Positions 1 through 8,000 of a stretch of 16,397 nucleotides of DNA are shown here, one piece after another (positions within the stretch are counted from its first letter, which is position 1; each line of letters opens with the position of its first letter). This stretch comes from an uncultured Bacteroidota bacterium (GTDB taxonomy: Bacteria > Bacteroidota > Bacteroidia > UKL13-3), in assembly GCA_903888395.1 (NCBI GenBank), contig CAISTO010000161.1, positions 1 through 16,397 on the forward strand. Direction: 5' to 3'. Under the pieces are notes generated by a model that saw nothing but the letters and a program-made list of their open reading frames with translations, searched no databases and was not told the DNA's origin. The position numbers and the translations under genes are program-made.

Positions 1-938
1 GCATCTACGCCTATTATGGTGTGCTTTCCTGCGGTTACACTTATATTGTCTTTAATAACTGGCGGAATGGTATGAACCACCATTTTATATTTGTATAATG
101 GGTCTAATAAAATGGTATCAGGATTTCCTTTTTCGTTAATGGTATGCATGTAATTATAAACCATTTGGTTGCGTTCGGTCTCATAAAAAGTCATGTTTAC
201 ATTACTTTCAGTTGGTTTGCTATAAATATCCAATAAATTTACCTGAGCAGTAGTATTATTCAATGCTTGTGAAACCACCATGTTTAACACGGTATTGAAT
301 TGTTCTTCGGTATTTGCATCGTAATAACGACCAACGCATTCAAATGCTTTTTGAAAATCAGCGGTGCTGCCAAGTCCAATAATAAAAGGTTTTAAAACTA
401 CTCCTTTGCTTTGCAATGCTTCCGAAATTGCGCAAGGATCGCCTTGACATTCTTCAATGCCATCGGTAATTAAAATGATTACATTTCTGGTATTGGGTTC
501 TAACGGAAAATCATATGCCGCTTGCTGCAATGAATAGGCTATTAAAGTAGTTCCTTTGGGCGAAATAGACTGAATTCGTTTCTTAATATCAGCATGATTA
601 TTTAATCTAAAAGGAACTTCTAAACGGGTGTCTTTACAATCACGTTTTGCTGGTGGCGAGGTGTGTCCGTATACGCGCAAAGCCAATTCTACATTTTTCG
701 CGCCTTGTAAACTATCTATAATATTTGACAGCAAACGCTTGGCAATATTTATCCTTGTATCACGCTCCATGCGGGCAAACATGCTTCCGCTTGCATCTAA
801 TAAAAACAATATCCTGGTTTTTGCTGGCCTGTATATTTGTTGCGCAGCAATAAAATTATTGGCCGTATTTAATAAAAAAACAGCAACCAATAAAAGCAGC
901 CATTTTTTGTTTAAATTGATTTTATTAGAATGTTTCAA
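1..938 (-). CDS. Secreted von Willebrand factor A domain protein (3' part lies beyond the window)
   Basis: The gene reads leftward and runs off the window; 312 codons are visible. An N-terminal basic stretch followed by a hydrophobic run (about residues 12-32, ending near AAQQ) looks like a signal peptide. A vWA domain follows, with a complete metal-ion-dependent adhesion site: DASGS at residues 48-52, the Thr pair at 130-131, and ITDG at 157-160. Such domains bind a divalent cation and usually mediate protein-protein contacts. The text after the vWA fold (about residue 220 onward) is beta-rich, and I do not recognise it. I chose the TTG at 936-938 as start because an in-frame TAA lies four codons upstream, no ATG or GTG is available, and starting later would remove the signal peptide. 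The gene begins 36 nt after the transketolase subunit with no promoter motif between, so the two are probably co-transcribed. The ligand is unknown. The plus-strand reading frame over 628-951 is a shadow of this gene. Confidence 0.85.
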   Translation of the reverse strand, partial: MKHSNKINLNKKWLLLLVAVFLLNTANNFIAAQQIYRPAKTRILFLLDASGSMFARMERDTRINIAKRLLSNIIDSLQGAKNVELALRVYGHTSPPAKRDCKDTRLEVPFRLNNHADIKKRIQSISPKGTTLIAYSLQQAAYDFPLEPNTRNVIILITDGIEECQGDPCAISEALQSKGVVLKPFIIGLGSTADFQKAFECVGRYYDANTEEQFNTVLNMVVSQALNNTTAQVNLLDIYSKPTESNVNMTFYETERNQMVYNYMHTINEKGNPDTILLDPLYKYKMVVHTIPPVIKDNISVTAGKHTIIGVD

Positions 939-974
939 TATTGGTTTTTAGTAAATAACGTATGAATTTATAAT

Positions 975-1820
975 TTAGTAATCGCCTAATGTTTCAGGTA
1001 ATTGACTTAATGCATTTGCTAGTTCAGCATCATTAGGCGAAACCCCATGCCATTTATGACTTCCCATCATAAAATCAACTGGATATCCCATTTCAGTTTT
1101 CATCATAATAAAAATTGGTTTTCCTTGTCCGCAAAGGTTTTTTGCATCTGCCATGGTAGCCAAAATACTTTCAAAATTATGACCATCCATGTGTAAAACA
1201 GTCCAGCCAAAAGCTTTCATTTTGTCTTCAATATCAGCGCCAATTCCCATTACTTTTTGAGTACTTCCGTCTATTTGTTGTCCGTTAAAATCGATGGTAA
1301 CAATTAAATTATCAATTTTTTGGTGCGCAGCAAACATAAACGCTTCCCAGTTTTGGCCTTCTTGAATTTCTCCATCGCCCATTAAAGCGTATACAATATG
1401 CTTATCGCCATTTAGTTTTTTTGCCAATGCAGCACCGGCCGCTACCGAAATTCCTTGGCCTAATGAACCACTTGCCATTCTTATTCCAGGCAAATGTTCA
1501 GCCGTGGCAGGATGACCTTGTAAACGACTATTTAGTTTTCTAAAAGTGCTTAATTCACTCACTTCAAAATAACCCGAACGGGCCAATGCACTATAAAATA
1601 TGGGAGAAATATGTCCGTTCGATAAAAAGAAAACATCTTCTTCAGCTGCGTTCATATCAAAACTAGGATTGTGTTTCATTACCTCAAAATAAAGTGCTGC
1701 AAAAAAATCAGCACAGCCAATAGAACCGCCCGGATGGCCTGATTTTACAGCGTGTACCATGCGTAATACGTCTCTACGCATTTGACTAGAAATAGATTGA
1801 AGTTCTGCGATGTTTGTCAT
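975..1820 (-). CDS. Transketolase, N-terminal (thiamine-diphosphate binding) subunit
   Basis: This is the N-terminal half of a split transketolase, the enzyme that moves two-carbon ketol units between sugar phosphates in the non-oxidative pentose phosphate pathway. At 281 residues it has the usual length for the separate N subunit. Visible family marks are SGHPGGS (residues 27-33), the LGQG stretch near 120-123, and the thiamine diphosphate/metal motif beginning GDG at 148-150 and closing with Asn179. The pyrimidine-binding and C-terminal domains are absent, so a partner subunit is required. In most genomes with split transketolase that partner follows immediately; here the next gene is the vWA protein, so the partner must be further downstream or elsewhere. 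The start is ATG at 1818-1820. A weak -7-like motif lies 30 nt upstream. Confidence 0.95.
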   Translation of the reverse strand: MTNIAELQSISSQMRRDVLRMVHAVKSGHPGGSIGCADFFAALYFEVMKHNPSFDMNAAEEDVFFLSNGHISPIFYSALARSGYFEVSELSTFRKLNSRLQGHPATAEHLPGIRMASGSLGQGISVAAGAALAKKLNGDKHIVYALMGDGEIQEGQNWEAFMFAAHQKIDNLIVTIDFNGQQIDGSTQKVMGIGADIEDKMKAFGWTVLHMDGHNFESILATMADAKNLCGQGKPIFIMMKTEMGYPVDFMMGSHKWHGVSPNDAELANALSQLPETLGDY

Positions 1821-1850
1821 TTTTAAATGTTTTAGAATAAATAATGAGTG

Positions 1851-1858
1851 CGAATGTA
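1851..1858 (-). promoter_or_regulatory. Possible -7 element upstream of the transketolase subunit
   Basis: Read on the minus strand this is TACATTCG, one base off the Bacteroidota -7 consensus TAnnTTTG, 30 nt before the ATG. The expected -33 TTG at about 19 nt further upstream reads TGG instead, so this is a weak candidate. The rest of the 126-nt gap (1821-1946) is AT-rich, with only a weak AT hairpin at 1909-1926. Confidence 0.25.
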
Positions 1859-1946
1859 ATTAAGCCAATTGGTTTAGCCATATTTTTAAGTAAACAATTA
1901 TACCCATGTTTTACCATTTTGTAAAATAAGTAATAAAAAAGCTGTT

Positions 1947-2663
1947 TTAAAGGGTATAAACTAGTTTTAAGTTCCCCGAGTTTTTTATAATTTCTAAGTT
2001 ATGGCTGTTGCTTTGCAATGCGATAAAAATATTTTCAGGAAGTTTTTCTAATTGATATTTTTCAAAATTTGTTTGATCAAAAACATAAGATTGCGGTTCC
2101 GTTTCACTGTGAATTTTAAATCCTAAATTCAAATAGGCACTTCCGTCACTCCAATCTTTATCTATATAAGTCATCAAATCGCCAGGCTGCAAATGGGTAA
2201 CAAATGCTTTAATTAATTTGCTTAAACCGCCAGTAACCGATACTCCTTTTTTACAACAAAAATTAATTAATTCAAAGGAACGTTTATTGGCTTCTAACCG
2301 GTTCATTTTTCTACCTTTGCTAAAGGTAGCAATAGCTATTATCTCTTGCTGGTAGTATAAAGCATATTTAAAATAGGCTGATTTAAATCCTAATAGATGG
2401 TTATGATTTAAAAATGTTTCTGCTGCTAATTTATTTACTTTTTTTATTTCGCAATTCCTTGCAAATACTCTTTTGTTTTTACCAATTTTTGAACAAATAA
2501 TAGATAAAACAATTTCCTTTTTATTGAACCAATCGTTTATCCAAAAAGAAAAAGTTTTGTTATTTACAGAAATATTTATTTTGCAAGTTGATACCTGTAC
2601 CTCAAATATATTATTTGGAAAGGCATTGTTTAAAGTGAATAAAATATCAGCAATTGTTTCCAA
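1947..2663 (-). CDS. Protein with phage Hef-like C-terminal domain, end of the glycan operon
   Basis: I cannot give a function. Residues 1-60 are hydrophobic/beta-like and unrecognised. From about residue 66 to 196 the sequence follows the pattern of the C-terminal domain of phage homing-endonuclease-like (Hef-type) proteins: RNCEIKKV at 69-76, FLNHNHLLG at 84-92, a YYQQEIIAIATF strand at 103-114, a FELINFC strand, GGLSKLIKAF at 145-154, YIDKDWSDGSAYLNLGF at 166-182, then an aromatic YVF. I see no HNH or GIY-YIG nuclease motif and no zinc ribbon, so this is the bare domain. Its shape (GG-S-KL helix, then a lone YxxLGF) also recalls GNAT acyltransferases, so an acyl- or aminoacyl-transferase role in a glycan operon is possible. 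The start is TTG (2661-2663): an in-frame TGA directly precedes it and the first ATG is at codon 120. It overlaps the GT8 gene by 17 nt, which implies translational coupling. Confidence 0.7.
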   Translation of the reverse strand: METIADILFTLNNAFPNNIFEVQVSTCKINISVNNKTFSFWINDWFNKKEIVLSIICSKIGKNKRVFARNCEIKKVNKLAAETFLNHNHLLGFKSAYFKYALYYQQEIIAIATFSKGRKMNRLEANKRSFELINFCCKKGVSVTGGLSKLIKAFVTHLQPGDLMTYIDKDWSDGSAYLNLGFKIHSETEPQSYVFDQTNFEKYQLEKLPENIFIALQSNSHNLEIIKNSGNLKLVYTL

Positions 2664-3582
2664 TCAATAAAGAAAATTTAGCGAAACAGTTCAAAAAAAG
2701 CGGTATATTTTTTTTGCCTAAAAATTTTAAAAGTGCAAGCTTGGATAAGTTCATAACATTTATTTTAGGTCTTACATTTTTCCATTCTGTAAGTTTTAAA
2801 TATTTGTAATAAATGCTTTTGAAAGGATGAATATTCAACAAATCCCATGGTTTTGAAGATCCTGAAAAGTGAATAATGGCTGGAAATTGTTTTAGTTGCT
2901 TTATTTCACTGGTAGAATAGTAAGCTAACAAAGTAGTATTATCTACTTCAAAAACAGAACTTAACTGATTCCATTTTGGATCAATTATTAAACGTTTATT
3001 ATATAAATTAGCATTTAATGCATCTTGGTCCCAAAAAGTTAATTTGTTGAAATGTGTTTTTATGTATTTAAACAATGTATCCTTTAAATTTTCTGTAACC
3101 CACGTTTTTGCATTTATTAATAATATTCCAGCATTAAAATATTTATATTTTTCGTCAAACCCAAGTCTAGAAGGCCCTTCATCATTTATTTCATTTACCG
3201 CTCCAATGGTATAGTTTTCAATATTAATATCCCATAATGGTTTTAGGTTTTCACAAACCACAATGTCTGTGTCTAAGTATAAAATTTTATTGGTTTGATG
3301 AATTAAAAAATCAGGAATTACTATCCTATAATAGGTAGCAAATGATACATGATCAGAAACATAACAGTCCTTAAAAAGTGAAGCATCTAATGGATAAAAC
3401 GTAAAAAGCTGCTGATATTTAAAAACAGTTTGCTTTACTTTATTTTCATTTTCGGTGCTAAAATCAGCGCTAAAAAAGTGAATGTGAATTTGATTTTCAT
3501 TGTTATTTTCAAACAATGATGTAAGCATTACAACAGTGTGTTGTATATATTTATTATCGGCTGCACATGCTATATGAATCAC
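2647..3582 (-). CDS. Glycosyltransferase family 8 (LgtC-like, retaining)
   Basis: This is a cytoplasmic GT-A fold transferase that moves a sugar, typically glucose or galactose from a UDP donor, onto a lipopolysaccharide-type or other glycan acceptor. The family signature is clear: an N-terminal strand with IACAADNKY (residues 4-12), the metal-binding DTD at 104-106 in YLDTDIVV, FNAG at 149-152, WDQDALN at 184-190, and HFSGSSKPW at 238-246, which holds the His and Gly-x-Lys-Pro-Trp that contact the nucleotide diphosphate. The length, 311 residues, is normal. The start is GTG at 3580-3582, three bases after the stop of the upstream methyltransferase; the family-typical N-terminal strand begins directly after it, so a later start is unlikely. 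It is the third gene of the minus-strand operon. Donor and acceptor cannot be told from sequence. Confidence 0.9.
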   Translation of the reverse strand: MIHIACAADNKYIQHTVVMLTSLFENNNENQIHIHFFSADFSTENENKVKQTVFKYQQLFTFYPLDASLFKDCYVSDHVSFATYYRIVIPDFLIHQTNKILYLDTDIVVCENLKPLWDINIENYTIGAVNEINDEGPSRLGFDEKYKYFNAGILLINAKTWVTENLKDTLFKYIKTHFNKLTFWDQDALNANLYNKRLIIDPKWNQLSSVFEVDNTTLLAYYSTSEIKQLKQFPAIIHFSGSSKPWDLLNIHPFKSIYYKYLKLTEWKNVRPKINVMNLSKLALLKFLGKKNIPLFLNCFAKFSLLIGNNC

Positions 3583-3585
3583 TGT

Positions 3586-4248
3586 TTAATTTAATTTATA
3601 AATAGCACAAGTAGCAGAAATATGTTTAAAATTAGCAGCTAAACGCTCATGTTTTTCTTTATTAGTAAATGAAGCAATTATGCTAGCTATTGAAAGTTTA
3701 AAAAATGAAACCAGCTTACTAATTGTGTCTAATTGTTTGGTGGAATAGTTAAAGTAAGTACCACAATCTACAATTTGTCCTTCTACTAATTTTAAAGAGG
3801 GAAAAGCTTGTTGTAATTCGTTTAAATTTGGTCGATACATGGTATCGATGGGGTCTTCGTGGTATGGAAAATTATAAGGAACCGAAATAATTAATTTTGT
3901 ATCAGCATTCATTATTTTAACCAATGCTTCACAAAATGATGTTCGATCAGTTAAATGTTCCAATAAGTTTGAACAAATAATAAATGAAGCATTTTGTTGT
4001 TTTAGTTTTTCAATAAATGAAGGGTCAGTCACATCACCAACAAAATCAACGCCTTCAGCTTGTTTAATGTCTATATTTTTTACTGTACAATTTTTTTTAG
4101 CAAACTCATCAAGCAAGTTTGCTTTAATGTATGGTTGTGTTACTTCAATAAATTCTTTTGTACTTGAACCAATATTTAAAACCAATGCATTTGGCTGTGC
4201 ATATTGTTGAATAATTTTTTTAAACCAAAGTGATTCTTCGTAAAGCAT
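3586..4248 (-). CDS. Class I SAM-dependent methyltransferase
   Basis: A 220-residue Rossmann-fold methyltransferase of the Methyltransf_11/23 type. Motif I is VLNIGSS (residues 23-29), a looser version of the usual glycine-rich loop. An acidic residue after the second strand follows (NIDIK), then GDVTD, and the post-motif segment ICSNLLEHL, where the EHL is common in small-molecule methylases. The later SVPYNFPYHEDPIDTMYRP stretch is typical of methyltransferases found in polysaccharide gene clusters. It sits between the TylF-type methylase and GT8 with gaps of 3 nt on each side, so it is part of one transcript. It probably methylates a sugar or a glycan intermediate in the cytoplasm; the substrate is inferred only from the neighbours. 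The last ~55 residues are lysine-rich with a hydrophobic helix and may help membrane association. Confidence 0.85.
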   Translation of the reverse strand: MLYEESLWFKKIIQQYAQPNALVLNIGSSTKEFIEVTQPYIKANLLDEFAKKNCTVKNIDIKQAEGVDFVGDVTDPSFIEKLKQQNASFIICSNLLEHLTDRTSFCEALVKIMNADTKLIISVPYNFPYHEDPIDTMYRPNLNELQQAFPSLKLVEGQIVDCGTYFNYSTKQLDTISKLVSFFKLSIASIIASFTNKEKHERLAANFKHISATCAIYKLN

Positions 4249-4251
4249 ATT

Positions 4252-4995
4252 TTAGTTTTTTATTCCAATTCTACCTGTGTAATCTATTCTGTTCAATAAA
4301 ATTTGAACACCTTGTTCCTTAAAATATTTGTCAACTGCTTCTCTTGCACCCTTCCAATGGCCGTAATCATCAATAATTATAACTCCACCTGTAACTAATT
4401 TTGGAAACAAATGAACTAATTCGTGGTAGGTAGATTCATACCAATCAGTATCTAATCGCAAAATAGCTATTTTATTTGGCATAGTTTCGGGAATTGTATC
4501 TTCTACTTTTCCTCTCACATAATTTATCAAATTTGAAGGATATTGAGTTTTAGCTATATTGTTTTTTACATCATCTATTGGAGCGTAACACCACATTACA
4601 TCTTCAGTTGTTTTTTCTGATTGACTTAAAAGATTTTTAGCATCTACTCCCAAAAGATCAGCATCCATATCGCTTGGTTCACTCATTCCATCAAAAGTAT
4701 CATAAAGGAAAAAGTTTCTGTTAGCAGCATTTAATTGAACCAAACTTAACATAGCACACATAGAACTTCCCCCTTTCCAAACACCACATTCAACTATGTC
4801 GCCTTCAATATTGTTTTTTACTATGTATTCAACTGCCTTGTTAAACGAATAAAGCCTTTCTTCAGAAGTCATTGTAAATGGTTTGCAAGTTTCCATAATT
4901 GAATTGAACGAGGGTTCAAAATCAGGAAATTTGTTTTCTGATTGGTTTGTTTTTATAAGTTGAAAATTAAATGACTTTAGTAGTTTGTTTAACAT
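4252..4995 (-). CDS. TylF/MycF-type O-methyltransferase
   Basis: This belongs to the macrocin-O-methyltransferase (TylF) family, whose studied members O-methylate deoxysugars using SAM and a magnesium ion. Visible marks: GDIVECGVWKGG (residues 65-76), the SAM-binding loop; LYDTFDGM (98-105); the metal-site block RLDTDWYEST (180-189); and GGVIIIDDYGHWKGAREAV (203-221), whose paired aspartates complete the metal site. All expected acidic residues are present, so it should be active. At 247 residues it is a normal length. It is the first gene of the four-gene minus-strand operon and follows the giant secreted protein after a 60-nt gap that contains a -7-like motif. A sugar hydroxyl in a surface glycan is the likely substrate, inferred from GT8 in the same operon. 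Confidence 0.92.
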   Translation of the reverse strand: MLNKLLKSFNFQLIKTNQSENKFPDFEPSFNSIMETCKPFTMTSEERLYSFNKAVEYIVKNNIEGDIVECGVWKGGSSMCAMLSLVQLNAANRNFFLYDTFDGMSEPSDMDADLLGVDAKNLLSQSEKTTEDVMWCYAPIDDVKNNIAKTQYPSNLINYVRGKVEDTIPETMPNKIAILRLDTDWYESTYHELVHLFPKLVTGGVIIIDDYGHWKGAREAVDKYFKEQGVQILLNRIDYTGRIGIKN

Positions 4996-5014
4996 AAATA
5001 AAATATCAAAGCGT

Positions 5015-5022
5015 CAAAAATA
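5015..5022 (-). promoter_or_regulatory. Candidate -7 element for the TylF-GT8 operon
   Basis: On the minus strand this reads TATTTTTG, an exact fit to the Bacteroidota -7 consensus TAnnTTTG, 19 nt before the ATG of the TylF-type gene. No TTG is present about 19 nt further upstream, so the -33 half is missing. Readthrough from the giant gene is the alternative way to express this operon. Confidence 0.4.
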
Positions 5023-5026
5023 AGAG

Positions 5027-5053
5027 AATATTTTGGTTTTATTGTAAAATATT
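5027..5053 (-). terminator. AT-only inverted repeat after the giant secreted-protein gene
   Basis: AATATTTT (5027-5034) and AAAATATT (5046-5053) can pair across an 11-nt loop, starting 3 nt after the stop codon at 5056. The stem is 8 bp with no G-C pair. On the minus strand a T-rich stretch (TTATTTTTG) follows, but that is also the candidate promoter. It is a weak intrinsic terminator at best and could be chance in DNA this AT-rich. Confidence 0.25.
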
Positions 5054-5055
5054 GT

Positions 5056-8000
5056 TTATCTCATCAAGGTTACTGTTCCATGAATTTTATATTTTTTGCC
5101 CAACTTGCTTTCTGCCTCTATCATATAAAAATAAACTCCCTCCGAACAATCATTACCCAAATAAGTTCCATCCCACCAATTGCCATTTGGCATGTAATAT
5201 TCATAAATTTGTTGACCCCATCTATTCCAAATGGTGCCTTTCAAATATTTTAAATTGCCATAGCTGCTGAGTTTATTCTCAAAATTATCATTTATTAAAT
5301 CATTATTTGGTGTAAAAACATTAGGAATATGAATGATTAATTCGCCACTTGCTATAATGGTTAGCATGGCAGTATCAACACAGCCGTTATTATTTTTAGC
5401 ATGTAATATTACAGCGTATGTTCCTTCGTTTTCAAATATATAAATAGGATTTTCAACAATAGAACTACCCAATTTATCAAAATCCCATAAATAGGAATTT
5501 GCGTTAATAGAGTTACTGTTAAACTGAACTTTTAAAGGAATTCCTCCTTCAGAAACATTGGAAGAAATGATGGCAATAACACTGTCCATTGTTATTTTTA
5601 TAGAATCATTTGCCGAACAGTTTCCATTGCTATTTACAGCATTTAAATAATAATATTTTGATTTTGGAAGGGATAAAATTGGATTTAATACTGTTGGATT
5701 ATTTATTTCGTTTGCCGGCTGCCATGAAAAAATATCGCCATTCACTACCTTTCCGTTTAATTGAAAAGGAAAACCAGTACAAAGAATGGTGTCGTTGCCA
5801 GCATTTACTATTGGTTTCAAATTTACATTCACTTGTACAGTATCGAATGCAGGACATTGAACATTGATACTTTTTACAAAAAACTTAGTAGTTGTTTTAG
5901 GAAATGCTTTAGGATTTAAGGAAGTAGAATCACTTAAATATTTTGCCGAATTCCAACTTACCTCAGTGGCTCCATTAACAGTTAAAAATGTGGTGTCAAA
6001 CTCACAAATGGTTTTATCTAATCCGGCATTTATTGAAATAGGGTTATTTACAATGATGTTAACGCTATCACGGTTTTTGCAATATCCATTATTTACATTC
6101 AAATAAAATTTTGTGGTAGTTAATGGTTTGGAATAAGTAATCAATGAAGTTGAATCTTTAACCAAAAAATTAGGATACCAACGAGTAATTCCAACCCCAC
6201 TTCCTTGTAATAAGAAACTATCGTTCACACAAATTTGTCCTCCAATTCCAGCATCTATCATTGGTAAATTTCTAACCAATACATTTATTGTATCAGCATA
6301 TAAACAACCACTGAAACCACTTTTTACAATAAAATTAGTAGTTGTAGTTGGTTTAACAAATGGATTAAAAATAGTAGAATCACTAACCAATGTGTTTGGA
6401 GTCCATTTGTAATTAAATCCACCAGTGGCTATTAATTGAATAGAATCACCCACACAAAGTGAAGTGTCCTTACCTGCGTTTAGTGCCAATGGCAATGAAA
6501 CACTCACTTGCACAGTATCATGTTTTATACAAGTATTATTTGTGGCTGTTAAAATATATTTTGTAGTAATGGTAGGTTTTGCATATGGATTTAAAACCGT
6601 GTAATTTGATAAGCCCAAGTTATTTTCCCAATAATATAAACCAATTGCATTGGCATTTAATTGAACGCTATCGCCAGGACAAATACCTTTGTCGATTCCA
6701 GCGTTTGCTGAAACTGAAGTAACATTTATTCTTACGGTATCGCGAGCAATGCAATAACCATCTTTAGCTAATAAAATATAATCAGTTGTTATAATTGGTT
6801 TAGCAAAAGTATTGGCTACTGAGCTATCGGTTAAACCAATGCTTGGATACCATTTTAGTGAATTATATCCAGTTCCATTTAGCTGAATACTGTCGCCTAA
6901 ACAAATATTTTGATTAATGGAAGCATTGCTTATTGGATGATAAATAAGTACATTTATTGTATCGCGTTTAACACAAACACCGCTTCTTGCTTCTAAAATA
7001 TATTGTGAAGTAATTTGTGGTTTTACAATTGGATTTAAAAGGGTAGAATCTAAAATAGCATTGTTTTTTTGCCATGCAATGCTCCCAATTGTTGAAGCCG
7101 TTAAACGAATGCTGTCGCCAAAACAAAGTGAAGTATCTCGTCCTAATTGAACTGAAACTTGGTTAACGATAACTTGTACTGTATCTTTTTTAATGCATCG
7201 GCCAATGCTTGCTGTGAGCAAATAATTGGTTGTAATTTGAGGTTTAACAAATGAGTTTAATTGGCTACTATCAAATAAAAAATAATTTGGACTCCATTTA
7301 AAAATACCCGTTCCACTTCCTGCCATTCTCACACTATCGCCCAAACAAATAGTTTTATCTATTCCAGCATTTGCCTGCGGATTATTAACTGTTATGCGAA
7401 CAGTATCATATTTTAAGCAGCCTAAATTTGTAACTTTTAAAATATAATTGATAGAATTTGTTGGTTTTACAAATGTATTTAAAACGTTGCTATCGGTTAA
7501 AAACAATGAATTTTGCCAATAGGCCGTACCAATTGCATTTGCATTTAAACGAATGCTATCGCCCAAACAAATGGTTGAATCAATTCCTGCTTGCGCCAAT
7601 ATTGGTTTAACAATTACTTTTACAGTGTCGTAAACCAAACAAACGCCCGTTACTCCTCTAATAATATAAGTGGTAGTATCTGCTGGTTTTGCATACGGAT
7701 TTGCTATGTTCACATTACTGAGTCCTATACTTGGAAACCAAAAATAATTTGTTGCCCCAATTGCATTTAATTGAACGCTATCACCTTTACAAATAGTAAC
7801 ATCATTGCCCGCATTTACATTTGCTGTAGTAAAAAGTAATGTAATGGTTTCCGATGAGTCCATTTCATTGCAGTTATTAGTGACTTTTAAAAAATAAGTT
7901 CCAGCTAATTTAGCTTTGTATGAAAATTTGTTTGCGCCTGCAATGGCCAAATTATTTCTAAACCATTGGAATGTAACACCACTAAACGTATCAATAGGAT

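Noticed and set aside
628..951. Plus-strand ORF of 107 codons at the left end
   Set aside because: It lies opposite the vWA gene, which has a signal peptide and an intact metal site in the minus frame; the plus-strand product has no recognisable pattern.
1909..1926. Hairpin TTTTAC-CATTTT-GTAAAA after the Hef-like gene as a terminator
   Set aside because: The stem is six base pairs, mostly A-T, with no T-tract on the correct side; too weak to call.
2473..2670. Plus-strand ORF of 65 codons opposite the Hef-like gene
   Set aside because: It is antisense to a gene with family motifs and shows no start context or motif of its own.
5578..7815. CRISPR-like array, because of the even spacing of the repeats
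   Set aside because: The 222/225-nt period is codon-locked, the repeats are diverged protein domains, and no short identical repeat with unique spacers exists.
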